A stretch of DNA of 36,371 bases from DAIOGN01 sp036745245 (GCA_036745245.1 DAIOGN010000014.1:1-36371); one strand, 5' to 3'; positions 25,358-32,841 are shown, numbered from the stretch's first letter. The notes: generated by a model not told the origin, from the sequence alone. Numbers and translations: made by a program.

Positions 25358-26140
25358 ATGGCTCGACGACGGAGGCGGGCCGACTCCCACAGCAATCACG
25401 AACGCTGGCTGCTCACCTACGCGGATCTCATTACGCTGCTTCTGGCGTTTTTCATCGTGATGTACTCCATGTCACGCCTGGATGCAAAGAAGTTCGGCCG
25501 CATGGCGGACGCGTTCAACGGAGTGTTGCGGGGCGGCCAGGCCGTGCTTCAACCGGCCAGCGTGGACGCCCAGGGAGCGGGCCTCCTGGATCTCGGCGAA
25601 CTCAAGAGTCTGGGGCAGCAGATTCACGACAAGGTGGTCACCGAAGAGCTTCAGGACAAGATCGAGACCCTGCAGGATGAGCGCGGACTGGTGATTCGCG
25701 TGCTCGAGTCGGCGGCCTACGATCCGGGGTCCGCCGACCTGAAGCCCCAGATGCATTCAATCCTGAACGTGCTGGCGGGTGAACTTCGGTCCATGGACAA
25801 TCACTTGCGGGTCGAAGGCCACACGGACGACCGTCCCATCAATACGCTGCGCTTCCCATCGAACTGGGAACTTTCCACCAGCCGGGCCACGGGCGTGGTG
25901 CGCTACCTCGTGGAGGAATTGAAGCTCGACCCGTCGCGTGTGTCTGCGCTGGGCTATGGCGAGTTTCGCCCCATTACTGGCAACGATACTCCAGAGGGCC
26001 GGGCGCAGAATCGCCGCGTCGACCTGATCGTCCTGGCCGACAAGTCGGCAGAGCCGAACGCGGCACCTTCAGCGCGTTCGATACTCGCGGTCGCCGACAG
26101 CCTGCTGGGACCCGCCGGAACGCCCAAAGCGCCCCGTTAG
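25358..26140 (+). CDS. motB: Flagellar motor stator protein MotB (OmpA-like C-terminus)
   Basis: MotB anchors the stator to peptidoglycan and carries the ion-binding aspartate. A basic cytoplasmic start (MARRRRR) leads into one membrane helix, with Asp23 in YADLITLLLAFFIVMYSMS at the place of the essential Asp32 of Escherichia coli MotB. A plug-like linker is followed by the OmpA/MotB peptidoglycan-binding domain at about 110-230 (VEGHTDDRPI, FPSNWELSTSRATGVVRYL, GYGEFRPI, NRRVDLIV). The length of 260 is normal. It follows motA by three bases and ends just before a terminator, so motAB form a two-gene unit. Confidence 0.96.
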   Translation: MARRRRRADSHSNHERWLLTYADLITLLLAFFIVMYSMSRLDAKKFGRMADAFNGVLRGGQAVLQPASVDAQGAGLLDLGELKSLGQQIHDKVVTEELQDKIETLQDERGLVIRVLESAAYDPGSADLKPQMHSILNVLAGELRSMDNHLRVEGHTDDRPINTLRFPSNWELSTSRATGVVRYLVEELKLDPSRVSALGYGEFRPITGNDTPEGRAQNRRVDLIVLADKSAEPNAAPSARSILAVADSLLGPAGTPKAPR

Positions 26141-26141
26141 A

Positions 26142-26162
26142 CGGCAGAATCTGCCGCGTTTT
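26142..26162 (+). terminator. Intrinsic terminator after motB
   Basis: CGGCA at 26142-26146 pairs with TGCCG at 26152-26156 (the arms extend to a seven-base perfect inverted repeat), followed by CG and four T. It starts one base after the motB stop codon. Confidence 0.7.
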
Positions 26163-26164
26163 CA

Positions 26165-26244
26165 TCGGCCGTCCTGCGGCCGACCCACCGAAGTGCCGGG
26201 CTAAGTCGCTGCCGATCAACGCCTGCGCCTCTGTGTGAGGCGTT
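26165..26244 (+). repeat. Two further inverted repeats in the motB-flgB intergenic region
   Basis: TCGGCCG at 26165-26171 and CGGCCGA at 26177-26183 form a perfect seven-pair stem with a five-base loop. AACGCCT at 26218-26224 and AGGCGTT at 26238-26244 form another perfect seven-pair stem with a 13-base loop. Neither is followed by a T run, so they may be operators, or leader structures if transcription starts upstream of them. Confidence 0.5.
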
Positions 26245-26253
26245 CCGTCAAGC

Positions 26254-26269
26254 CGGCAAGGAGGTTGCA
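26254..26269 (+). promoter_or_regulatory. Sigma-54-like promoter candidate or Shine-Dalgarno sequence before flgB
   Basis: CGGCAAGGAGGTTGCA has the invariant GG (26255-26256) and GC (26267-26268) with ten bases between and matches the sigma-54 consensus TGGCACG-N4-TTGCA at 10 of 12 defined positions. The same bases contain a perfect AAGGAGGT (26258-26265). If it is the promoter, transcription would start near 26280, only about five bases before the flgB ATG. Confidence 0.5.
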
Positions 26270-26270
26270 A

Positions 26271-26284
26271 GGCGACCGGTCGCC
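26271..26284. repeat. Perfect 14-bp palindrome abutting the flgB start codon
   Basis: GGCGACCGGTCGCC is identical to its reverse complement and ends directly at the ATG of flgB. As RNA it can form a five-pair hairpin with a CCGG loop that would shorten the 19-base distance between AAGGAGGT and ATG to about five. As DNA it could be an operator. Confidence 0.6.
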
Positions 26285-26698
26285 ATGAAGGCCAATATTG
26301 TATTCAACTCAGTCATCGCCAAGACGGGACTGCCTACTCTCAAGCGAGTGCTGGATCTGTCGTCCTTACGACAGAAGGTCACGGCCGGCAACATCGCCAA
26401 CGCGCAGACCCCCGGGTACCGCCCGCGTGAAGTGGATTTCGAGGGTGAGCTCAAGAAGCTGGTCACAAAGGATCAACTCCAGGGCACCCGCACCGATCCC
26501 GCTCACATTCCCGTGGGAGAACAGAAACGCGGCCGCTTTCTGGTGAGTCGAAAGGCGTCAGCTGCCGAGGGCCCCGCAATCAACGTGGAAGCTGAGATGG
26601 CGGCCCTGGCGGAAACGCAGATCTGGTACCAGCTGGGCACCACACTGGCCCGTAAGAAATTCGAGACCTTGAAACTCGCGATCAAGGGAGACCGTTAG
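26285..26698 (+). CDS. flgB: Flagellar proximal rod protein FlgB
   Basis: FlgB forms the part of the periplasmic rod nearest the MS ring. The 137-residue protein shows the family N-terminus LDLSSLRQKVTAGNIANAQTPGYRPREVDFEG and a C-terminal helix (AALAETQIWYQLGTTLARKKFETLKLAIK) that packs against it in the rod. ATG 26285 is the only plausible start: the codons upstream contain no ATG, GTG or TTG, and the N-terminus aligns with the family. It is the first gene of the long flagellar operon. Its expression signals are unusual: a perfect Shine-Dalgarno sequence is 19 bases away with a palindrome in between, or a sigma-54 promoter overlaps it. Confidence 0.95.
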   Translation: MKANIVFNSVIAKTGLPTLKRVLDLSSLRQKVTAGNIANAQTPGYRPREVDFEGELKKLVTKDQLQGTRTDPAHIPVGEQKRGRFLVSRKASAAEGPAINVEAEMAALAETQIWYQLGTTLARKKFETLKLAIKGDR

Positions 26699-26699
26699 G

Positions 26700-27188
26700 A
26701 TGCCGGGACTTCTGGTATCGTTCGACCTGTCGGCCTCCGGGCTCTCCGCGATGCGGCGCAAGATGGACGCGACCGCTGCGAACATCGCCAATGCCGAAAC
26801 CACACGTACGCCGGCCGGCGGCCCCTACAGGCGCCAGGTCGTGGTTCAAAAGGAGAACCCGCGGCAGGGGGCCTTCATCGACCTGCTCGAGCGTTCCACC
26901 TCGGATCTGCGGCGCACGCATCCGCGCCATCTCCAGCCGCGCCTCTCTTTGACAGACAATCCGCGTCGCGTTCCCACCACGGAAACCGCGACGCAGAGCA
27001 CAGACGCCGTGCGCTACGAGTACATGCCCGGGCATCCCGATGCGGATGCCGACGGATTCGTGGCGTTACCCGACATCGACATTCTCGCGGAGATGGTAGA
27101 CCTCATGATCGCCTCCCGCGCCTACGAGGCCAACGCCACCGCCCTGGAGGCGGCCAAGCTCATGGCCCAGCGGGCGCTGGAGCTCTAG
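26700..27188 (+). CDS. flgC: Flagellar proximal rod protein FlgC
   Basis: FlgC is the second proximal rod subunit. The 162 residues begin with the rod/hook N-terminal motif FDLSASGLSAMRRKMDATAANIANAETT and end with the C-terminal motif LAEMVDLMIASRAYEANATALEAAKLMAQRALEL. The middle part (about 55-105) is more Arg-rich than in model organisms. It starts one base after the flgB stop, with AAGGGAG at 26684-26690 inside flgB as ribosome binding site. The order flgB-flgC-fliE-fliF is the common one outside the enterics. Confidence 0.96.
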   Translation: MPGLLVSFDLSASGLSAMRRKMDATAANIANAETTRTPAGGPYRRQVVVQKENPRQGAFIDLLERSTSDLRRTHPRHLQPRLSLTDNPRRVPTTETATQSTDAVRYEYMPGHPDADADGFVALPDIDILAEMVDLMIASRAYEANATALEAAKLMAQRALEL

Positions 27189-27198
27189 GAGCACACGC

Positions 27199-27420
27199 AT
27201 GACGAATCCAATCACAGGTCAGGTCACTTACACGCCTGCGCAGGTGACCAACGCTTCCACTAGAGCGGGACAGGCCGTGAGCAAGGAGCGGTTTGCCGAC
27301 CTGCTCAAGTCGATCACGCCGGAGGAAGCCGGCGCCCTGACGGATGCCTTCGGACCCTCGAGTCCAACGTCGAAGGTGACCGGCGACTCTCGCGGGCGTC
27401 ATCTGGATATACGGGCGTGA
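27199..27420 (+). CDS. Small unknown protein encoded between flgC and fliE
   Basis: A 73-residue product that I cannot assign. It starts at ATG 27199 with TAGGAG at 27187-27192 (good spacing), and its stop overlaps the GTG of fliE as GTGA, so it is clearly a translated member of the operon. The sequence has a polar N-terminal half, a central helix (SKERFADLLKSITPEEAGALTDAF) and a flexible tail ending in RGRHLDIRA. There is no signal peptide or membrane segment. In most species flgC is followed directly by fliE, so this is an extra gene. It could be a small rod or export accessory protein, or a chaperone for FliE; nothing in the sequence proves this. Confidence 0.7.
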   Translation: MTNPITGQVTYTPAQVTNASTRAGQAVSKERFADLLKSITPEEAGALTDAFGPSSPTSKVTGDSRGRHLDIRA

Positions 27421-27716
27421 TCCAGCGCATTTCGGTTCAACCCATCGAGCTGGGACTGGTCCCCGAGCTGCCCCAGGCGGCACCGCGCACGCAGGGATCC
27501 TCGTTCTCGAGTGTCCTGGACAAGTTTCTGCAGGACGTGGACGGATTGCAGAAGACCTCCGACGAGACTCAGCGTGGAGCGCTCGAGGGGACGATACAGG
27601 ACATTCACCAGGTCATGCTTGCGGCCGACGAGGCGGGCATCGCCTTTGAACTGTTGGTGGAACTTCGCAACAAGCTCCTGGAGACCTACCGGGAACTGAT
27701 GCGCATGCAGATCTAA
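27417..27716 (+). CDS. fliE: Flagellar MS-ring/rod adaptor FliE
   Basis: FliE connects the MS ring to the rod and is an early export substrate. The 99-residue protein has the family pattern: FSSVLDKFLQDVDGLQKTSDE, then the IQDIHQVMLAADEAGIAFELLVELRNKLLETYRELMRMQI C-terminal region (residues 60-99). The start is GTG 27417, overlapping the stop of the preceding small gene. The next gene, fliF, follows after 12 bases. The match to the family C-terminus is unambiguous. Confidence 0.95.
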   Translation: MIQRISVQPIELGLVPELPQAAPRTQGSSFSSVLDKFLQDVDGLQKTSDETQRGALEGTIQDIHQVMLAADEAGIAFELLVELRNKLLETYRELMRMQI

Positions 27717-27728
27717 TCGGAGACCCTT

Positions 27729-29225
27729 GTGAACAATTCGCTTTCGCAGTACGGAGCCGTCTGGAACCGTCTGTCCATGAACCATCGCGTGTTGCTCGTG
27801 CTGGTGGTGGTGGGCACGGTGGTGGCAGGCGTGGGCACGGTCCGCTGGGCCCGCCAGGCCACCTACACCACGTTGTATTCCAATCTGGCTCCCGCCGAGG
27901 CCGGCGAGATCGTCGACGTACTGACGGGACTCGACATTCCGTATCAGATCTCAGCCGGCGGCACGGCACTTCAAGTTCCGGAACACCAGGCCCAGGCCGT
28001 GCGGCTCAAGCTCGCGGCGCAGGGGTACCCTAGAGACGGCGTGGTGGGCTACGAAATTTTCGACAAGAGCAACCTCGGGATGACCGATTTCCTGCAGAAG
28101 GTGAACTTTCGCCGCGCACTGGAAGGGGAAATCGCGAAGTCGATCATGTCGCTTTCGGAAGTGTCTGCGGCGCGGGTGCACCTGGTGATGCCCGAATCGA
28201 GATTGTTCTCACGTGACCAGAAGCAGCCCACCGCCAGCGTGGTGCTCAAGCTGAACGGATCGCTTTCGGAAAGCCAGGTGGCGGGGATTGCCCACCTGGT
28301 GGCGTCTTCCGTGGAGGGTCTCGACGTCGATGCGATATCGCTTGTGGATTCCCGTGGCAAGCTGCTCACAGAAAAGCACGCCGGGGACATGGAGACGCGG
28401 CTCTCCAGCACACAGCTCGAACTGCGCCACAACGTCGAGAATCACCTCGAGTCCAAGGCCCAGTCGCTGCTCGACCGCACCCTGGGCGCCGGACGCTCCG
28501 TGGTGCGCGTGATTGCCGATCTGAATTTCGACAAAGTGGAGACGCAGGCCGAGAACTATGATCCCGATCGGGTGGCCATCCGCAGTGAAGAAGTGCAGAC
28601 CGCCAAGCCGGGCTCGGAAGGCGACGGGGCCAGCCAGAACGCCACGATCACAAACTACGAGATTTCGAAGACAGTGGAACACGTCGTGTCGGCGTTCGGC
28701 ACGATCGAGCGGATCTCTGTGGCCGTGATGGTGGATGGCACCTATGCGCCGCCGGCAGCAGGAGCCGAGGATGCCGCACCCACATATCAGCCCCGATCCG
28801 CCGATGAGCTTGGACAGATTGCGGCCGTCGTGCGAACGGCCGTTGGATTCGACTCGTCCCGGGCCGACCACATGGAAGTGGTGAACATGGCATTCGACAC
28901 CAGCGTGGAAGACGAGCTGGCCCAGGATCTCCAGTCGGTGGAGAGCTACGAGATGTACTACGACCTGGGACGAAAGGTGCTCTATGGCCTCCTCATCCTG
29001 GTGGCGCTTCTCTACGTGCGCAGGACCTTCAAGAAATTGGGCAAGGCCCTGGCCGGAGCGGCCGCGGGCTCCCATGCGTCCCCGGTTCCCGTGACCTTCA
29101 ACCAGGGTGGGGCAGAGCTGCCCCAGCAGACTCAGCGCACCCGTGCCGCCGACGTGTTCGGGGAGCGCGCGCGCGGTCGCCCGGAAGAAGTGGCCAAAAT
29201 CATCAAGACCATGATGTCGGAGTAA
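27729..29225 (+). CDS. fliF: Flagellar MS-ring protein FliF
   Basis: FliF makes the MS ring in the inner membrane, the base for rotor and export gate. The 498 residues have an N-terminal membrane helix (VLLVLVVVGTVVAGVG, about 20-38), the ring-building motifs (YTTLYSNLAPAEAGEIVDVL; GMTDFLQKVNFRRALEGEIA; ARVHLVMPE), a beta-collar region (about 230-330) and a second membrane helix (VLYGLLILVALLYV, about 416-432). The C-terminal cytoplasmic tail ends with the FliG-binding segment (RPEEVAKIIKTMMSE). It is slightly shorter than the enteric protein. The start is GTG 27729 with CGGAG six bases upstream. fliG follows after four bases. Confidence 0.97.
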   Translation: MNNSLSQYGAVWNRLSMNHRVLLVLVVVGTVVAGVGTVRWARQATYTTLYSNLAPAEAGEIVDVLTGLDIPYQISAGGTALQVPEHQAQAVRLKLAAQGYPRDGVVGYEIFDKSNLGMTDFLQKVNFRRALEGEIAKSIMSLSEVSAARVHLVMPESRLFSRDQKQPTASVVLKLNGSLSESQVAGIAHLVASSVEGLDVDAISLVDSRGKLLTEKHAGDMETRLSSTQLELRHNVENHLESKAQSLLDRTLGAGRSVVRVIADLNFDKVETQAENYDPDRVAIRSEEVQTAKPGSEGDGASQNATITNYEISKTVEHVVSAFGTIERISVAVMVDGTYAPPAAGAEDAAPTYQPRSADELGQIAAVVRTAVGFDSSRADHMEVVNMAFDTSVEDELAQDLQSVESYEMYYDLGRKVLYGLLILVALLYVRRTFKKLGKALAGAAAGSHASPVPVTFNQGGAELPQQTQRTRAADVFGERARGRPEEVAKIIKTMMSE

Positions 29226-29229
29226 CCCA

Positions 29230-30252
29230 GTGGCCAGCACCGTAAAATACGAGGAGCTCACCGCGGTTCAGAAGGCGGCCGTGGTTCTGGTGGCCCTGGG
29301 CAAGGACGTGTCCGCCCAGGTGCTGAAGAAGATGAGCGAGTCCGAAGTGGAGCAGCTCACTGTGGAGATCGCCAATCTCCGTGACATTCCGGCCGAGGTG
29401 GAGGAGGAGGTCCTCAAGGAGTGCCACCAGATCTTCCTGGCGCGCGAGTACGTCCTGGAGGGCGGCTTCGACTATGCCCGCGAACTGCTGGAGCAGGCTC
29501 TGGGTCGCAACCGCGCCGGGGAAATTCTCACGCGGCTGGAAGGCGCCATGCGTACCACGGGCTTCCGAAAGCTCCAGAACATCGATGCCCGGCAGCTCAC
29601 CAACTTCGTTCAGAGTGAGCATCCGCAGACCATCGCCCTCATCCTCACACAGCTTCGCCCGCAGCAGGCGGCACAGGTGATGTCCGATCTGCCGGCCGAG
29701 CTCCAGACCGACGTGGCCCTTCGCGTGGCCACCATGGAGAAGATCTCCCCTGAAATCCTGAGCCAGATCGAGGGCGTGCTGGAGCGTCAGTTCGACACCG
29801 GCACCTCCGGAGAAGTGTCCGTGTCGGGCGGGGCAAAGCAGATCGCAGAAATCCTCAACCTCATGGAAACCACTTCGGAGAAACGCATTCTCAAGTCGGT
29901 GGAGAACGAGGACCCGGAACTGGCCATACAGATCAAGAACCTCATGTTCGTCTTCGAAGACATCGTGCTGCTCGACGACCGCGCTGTGCAGCGCCTCCTC
30001 AAGGAGGTGGAGTCGAAGGATCTCGCCATTGCGCTCAAGGCGGCCTCCGACGAACTCAAGTCCAAGATCTTCAGCAATGTGTCGGAGCGTGTGGTGGGCA
30101 TGATCCAGGAGGAAATGGAGTTCATGGGCCCCATGCGCCTGTCGGATGTGGAAGCCGGCCAGCAACGCATCGTGGAGGCCGTTCGCAGGCTGGAGGAAGA
30201 GGGGCAGATCGTCGTCGCCGGCCGTGGCAGCAAGGAGTACGTGATTGTCTGA
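29230..30252 (+). CDS. fliG: Flagellar rotor switch protein FliG
   Basis: FliG is the rotor subunit that touches MotA and sets rotation. Of 340 residues, the N-terminal domain (1-100) binds FliF. The middle domain contains the EHPQTIALIL motif (about 125) that binds FliM. The C-terminal domain holds the charged torque helix (LLDDRAVQRLLKEVESKDLAIALK), with MFVFEDIVLLDD just before it. All are intact. The start is GTG 29230, preceded by GGAG at 29219-29222. The 3' end contains AAGGAG at 30232-30237, which serves as ribosome binding site of fliH, and the genes overlap by eight bases. Confidence 0.98.
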   Translation: MASTVKYEELTAVQKAAVVLVALGKDVSAQVLKKMSESEVEQLTVEIANLRDIPAEVEEEVLKECHQIFLAREYVLEGGFDYARELLEQALGRNRAGEILTRLEGAMRTTGFRKLQNIDARQLTNFVQSEHPQTIALILTQLRPQQAAQVMSDLPAELQTDVALRVATMEKISPEILSQIEGVLERQFDTGTSGEVSVSGGAKQIAEILNLMETTSEKRILKSVENEDPELAIQIKNLMFVFEDIVLLDDRAVQRLLKEVESKDLAIALKAASDELKSKIFSNVSERVVGMIQEEMEFMGPMRLSDVEAGQQRIVEAVRRLEEEGQIVVAGRGSKEYVIV

Positions 30253-30958
30253 TGCGCAGGAGATCCTCCGCCGTGTCCATATGTCGGATACAGCCTACCG
30301 TGTTGGCGACGTGGCTCAGTCCTCCGGCCGATTCGTAGCCACATTCGAGCCCGCACCCCGCACCGAAGCCATCACCGCCTTTCCCCGCAGCTGGTCAGAG
30401 CTCGAAGCCGTGGTCGAAACAAGGCTCTCGGAATTCGAGGTACGCCAGCGCACAGAATGCGAACAGGCCTTTGAACGGGGACGGGTGGAGGGTCGCCGCG
30501 AGCGGGAGGCCGACCTCCAAAGTCGTCTGAACGCGGCCGGCGAGCCCTGGCGGGCGATTCAGGCCAGCGTTCGCAGGGAACTGGCGGCGTATCGTGAAGA
30601 ACTGTACCGGGGCACCACCGAGTTGGCCTCGGCTCTGGCACGCGCCTGGCTGGGAAGCATCGTGGAATTGAACCCCCGCGTGTTCGAAGCGGGAATGCGC
30701 AAGGCTCTGGATGCGCTCGGACACCAGGAAGAAATCGAAGTCAAACTCCACCCCGAAGACTACGAAAAGTTTCGTCGTGGACTGGATGATCGCGACAGCA
30801 CGCTGTGGGAGTCGCCGGACGTCACCGTGACTGCGGATCCCTCCGTGGAGCGGGGCGGAGCCGTGGCCGTGTCCAGAAGCGGAACGGCCGATGCGCGACT
30901 CTCCGTGCGTGTGCAGAAGGCCCTTGAGTGGCTGACCGACTCACATGATCCACGCTGA
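30245..30958 (+). CDS. fliH: Flagellar export regulator FliH
   Basis: FliH binds the export ATPase FliI and links it to the C ring. The 237-residue protein has a variable N-terminus, a charged coiled coil (about 65-110, FEVRQRTECEQAFERGRVEGRRERE) and a C-terminal domain (ALARAWLGSIVELNPRVFEAGMRKAL, then VKLHPEDYEKF). I choose TTG 30245 because AAGGAG lies seven bases upstream inside fliG. ATG 30281 is possible, but its only Shine-Dalgarno-like sequence is 18 bases away. It overlaps fliG by eight bases and fliI by 14. The family is weakly conserved, so the call rests on the C-terminal pattern and on position. Confidence 0.9.
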   Translation: MSDAQEILRRVHMSDTAYRVGDVAQSSGRFVATFEPAPRTEAITAFPRSWSELEAVVETRLSEFEVRQRTECEQAFERGRVEGRREREADLQSRLNAAGEPWRAIQASVRRELAAYREELYRGTTELASALARAWLGSIVELNPRVFEAGMRKALDALGHQEEIEVKLHPEDYEKFRRGLDDRDSTLWESPDVTVTADPSVERGGAVAVSRSGTADARLSVRVQKALEWLTDSHDPR

Positions 30959-32255
30959 AACTCGCCTTCACGGAACGGTGACGCGTCTGGCCGACTGCCA
31001 GACCGTGGAACTGTCCGGCCGTGTGCGACGCCAGGTGGGAAGCTTGATCGAGGCTGACGGTCCACCCGTGGCGCCAGGCACTCTCTGCCGGATCGAGGAC
31101 GGGCAGGGCGGATTCTGGGCTGAAGTGCAGGGGTTTCGCGACGGCGCCACTCTGTTGTTTACACTTTCGCAGCAAGGCCGGGTGCGGCCCGGCGCACGCG
31201 TCACCGCTACCGAGCGGGCCCTGCGCGCTCCAGCCGGCACACGTCTTCTGGGTCGGGTCATCGATGGTCTTGGCAATCCTCTGGACGATCTGGGACCTCT
31301 TCATGCCGACGACGAAGTGAGCGTGGAGGGCACGCCGCCACCGCCCATGAGCCGGCCGAGGATCACGGAGCCGCTCTCCACCGGAGTGCGGGCGATCGAT
31401 TCGCTTCTGACGTGCGGCAAGGGACAGAGGCTGGGTCTGTTCGCAGGCTCCGGCGTGGGGAAGAGCGTGCTTCTGGGCATGCTCGCACGACATGGAAAAG
31501 CCGACGTCAACGTGGTGGCCCTGGTAGGTGAACGTGGCCGTGAGGTGAAGGAATTCGTGGAGCGCGATCTCGGGCCGGAAGGCCTGAGCCGCAGCATCGT
31601 CGTGGCCGTTACGTCGGACCAACCACCGCTTCTGCGCCTGAAGGGCGCCGAGCTGGCGACGCGCCTTGCGGAATACTTTCGCGACCGTGGCGCCGACGTC
31701 ATGTTGCTCTTCGACTCCGTCACGCGTGTGGCCATGGCCTTGCGCGAGATCGGCCTGGCCACCGGAGAGCCTCCCACCACGCGCGGCTATACCCCCGGGC
31801 TGTACAGCTATCTGCCGCGGCTTCNNNNNNNNNNTCCCAATGGCACGATTACAGCGTTCTACACGGTGCTGGTGGAGGGGGACGACATGAACGATCCGGT
31901 GGCCGACACGGTGCGTGCCACCCTCGACGGTCACGTGGTCCTGACGCGCGAACTGGCCTCCCGCAACCACTTTCCGGCGATCGACATTCTGGAGTCGATC
32001 AGCCGTGTCATGCCCGACCTGGTGAGCGATGACCATCGTCGATCGGCCACACGGCTGCGCGAACTGCTCGCCGCCCACAGGGAACATGAAGACCTCATCA
32101 ACATCGGCGCCTACGTGAAGGGGTCGTCGCGACTTGTGGACGATGCCGTCTCCCTCCGGCCCGAGGCGGAGCGATTCCTCCGGCAGGATCTGGCGGAGGG
32201 CTCGGTACTTCACGATGCAGTGGCCTCACTGAAGAAACTGGTGGGGGCCCCCTGA
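30945..32255 (+). CDS. fliI: Flagellar export ATPase FliI (assembly gap inside)
   Basis: FliI is the F1-beta-like hexameric ATPase of flagellar type III export. The N-terminal beta-barrel domain (1-100) is followed by the ATPase core with Walker A GLFAGSGVGKS (about 166-176), GERGREVKEFVE, Walker B VMLLFDSVTR and RGYTPGLYSYLPRL just before the gap. After the gap comes NGTITAFYTVLVEGDDMNDP, then the DGHVVLTRELA region and a C-terminal helical domain. The family has an LLERAG-type stretch where the ten N stand, so roughly 20 bases are unresolved and the gene is intact; the frame is kept. ATG 30945 lies inside the fliH end. The stop overlaps the presumed CTG start of fliJ. Confidence 0.96.
   Translation: MIHAETRLHGTVTRLADCQTVELSGRVRRQVGSLIEADGPPVAPGTLCRIEDGQGGFWAEVQGFRDGATLLFTLSQQGRVRPGARVTATERALRAPAGTRLLGRVIDGLGNPLDDLGPLHADDEVSVEGTPPPPMSRPRITEPLSTGVRAIDSLLTCGKGQRLGLFAGSGVGKSVLLGMLARHGKADVNVVALVGERGREVKEFVERDLGPEGLSRSIVVAVTSDQPPLLRLKGAELATRLAEYFRDRGADVMLLFDSVTRVAMALREIGLATGEPPTTRGYTPGLYSYLPRLXXXXPNGTITAFYTVLVEGDDMNDPVADTVRATLDGHVVLTRELASRNHFPAIDILESISRVMPDLVSDDHRRSATRLRELLAAHREHEDLINIGAYVKGSSRLVDDAVSLRPEAERFLRQDLAEGSVLHDAVASLKKLVGAP
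31825..31834. other. Scaffold gap (10 N) inside fliI
   Basis: Both sides are in the same frame. Family comparison suggests that about 19-25 bases encoding the conserved LERxG segment are missing, so the true length is probably greater than ten but leaves remainder 1 when divided by three. Confidence 0.7.
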
Positions 32256-32740
32256 AGCCGTTCCGTTTTCGCCTGCAGTCGGTGCTCAAGCACCAGGAGC
32301 GCAAGCTCGACATCGCTCAGTTCGCCCGGGCCAATGCACACGCGCGCGTGAATTCTCTTTCAGCCGAGGTGGCACGGCTCCATGAGATGCGGTCCAGGCT
32401 CAAGCAGGCCCCGTCGCCGCAGACACGCCTGTCGGCGTGGAGCATTCAGCAGGCCGGCTACCGCAGCGACTGGTTCCAGAAGCAGGCGGTACGGGCGGAA
32501 TCTGCGCTTCAGGAAGCCGGTACAACGTTAAAGGAGCGGGAGCGCTCGCTTCGGCAAGCCCGGCGCGAGCTCAAGAAGTTCGAACTGCTGAAAGAGCGAC
32601 GCCATGGCGAGTGGCAGGCCCACGCGCTCAAGCTCGAACAGAAACAACTGGATGAAGTGGGTTCCAGGCTGCGCAGGGCGGCTCAATTTGCCGCCGCATA
32701 CGGCAAGGTCGGTCCGACTCCTTCTGGCTCCACGCTTTAA
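32252..32740 (+). CDS. fliJ: Flagellar export chaperone FliJ, apparent CTG start
   Basis: FliJ is a coiled-coil export component that fits into the FliI ring like the gamma subunit of F1. The 162-residue frame is helical and highly charged over its length (for example RAESALQEAGTTLKERERSL). The conserved FliJ start, KPFRFRLQSVLKHQERK, is encoded immediately after the fliI stop. It has no ATG, GTG or TTG: the codon before Lys2 is CTG 32252, overlapping the fliI TGA. The first standard start is GTG 32282, which would remove this conserved segment. GGGGG at 32243-32247 may help initiation. I therefore place the start at CTG 32252. Confidence 0.85.
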   Translation: MKPFRFRLQSVLKHQERKLDIAQFARANAHARVNSLSAEVARLHEMRSRLKQAPSPQTRLSAWSIQQAGYRSDWFQKQAVRAESALQEAGTTLKERERSLRQARRELKKFELLKERRHGEWQAHALKLEQKQLDEVGSRLRRAAQFAAAYGKVGPTPSGSTL

Positions 32741-32792
32741 GTACCCGCTGTAACACACGTCCCCTCAAAGAGATACGCAGGGTGCCAATCAC

Positions 32793-32808
32793 TGGCACGG
32801 ACATTGCC
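32793..32808 (+). promoter_or_regulatory. Sigma-54 promoter before motE
   Basis: TGGCACGGACATTGCC matches the consensus TGGCACG-N4-TTGCW at every defined position except the last, with GG (32794-32795) and GC (32806-32807) ten bases apart. The predicted start of transcription is near 32819, giving a leader of about 23 bases with GAGG five bases before ATG 32842. Confidence 0.85.
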
Positions 32809-32841
32809 ATGAGCGCCCCGGGAAACTCTTTCGAGGCACAC

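Noticed and set aside
30258..30281. ATG 30281 as the fliH start with AGGAG at 30258-30262
   Set aside because: The spacing of 18 bases is too long and the AGGAG can pair with CTCC just after it; TTG 30245 has a well-placed AAGGAG.
31838..31856. TGGCACGATTACAGCG inside fliI as a sigma-54 promoter
   Set aside because: GG-N10-GC spacing is present but the TTGC element is not, and it lies in conserved coding sequence.
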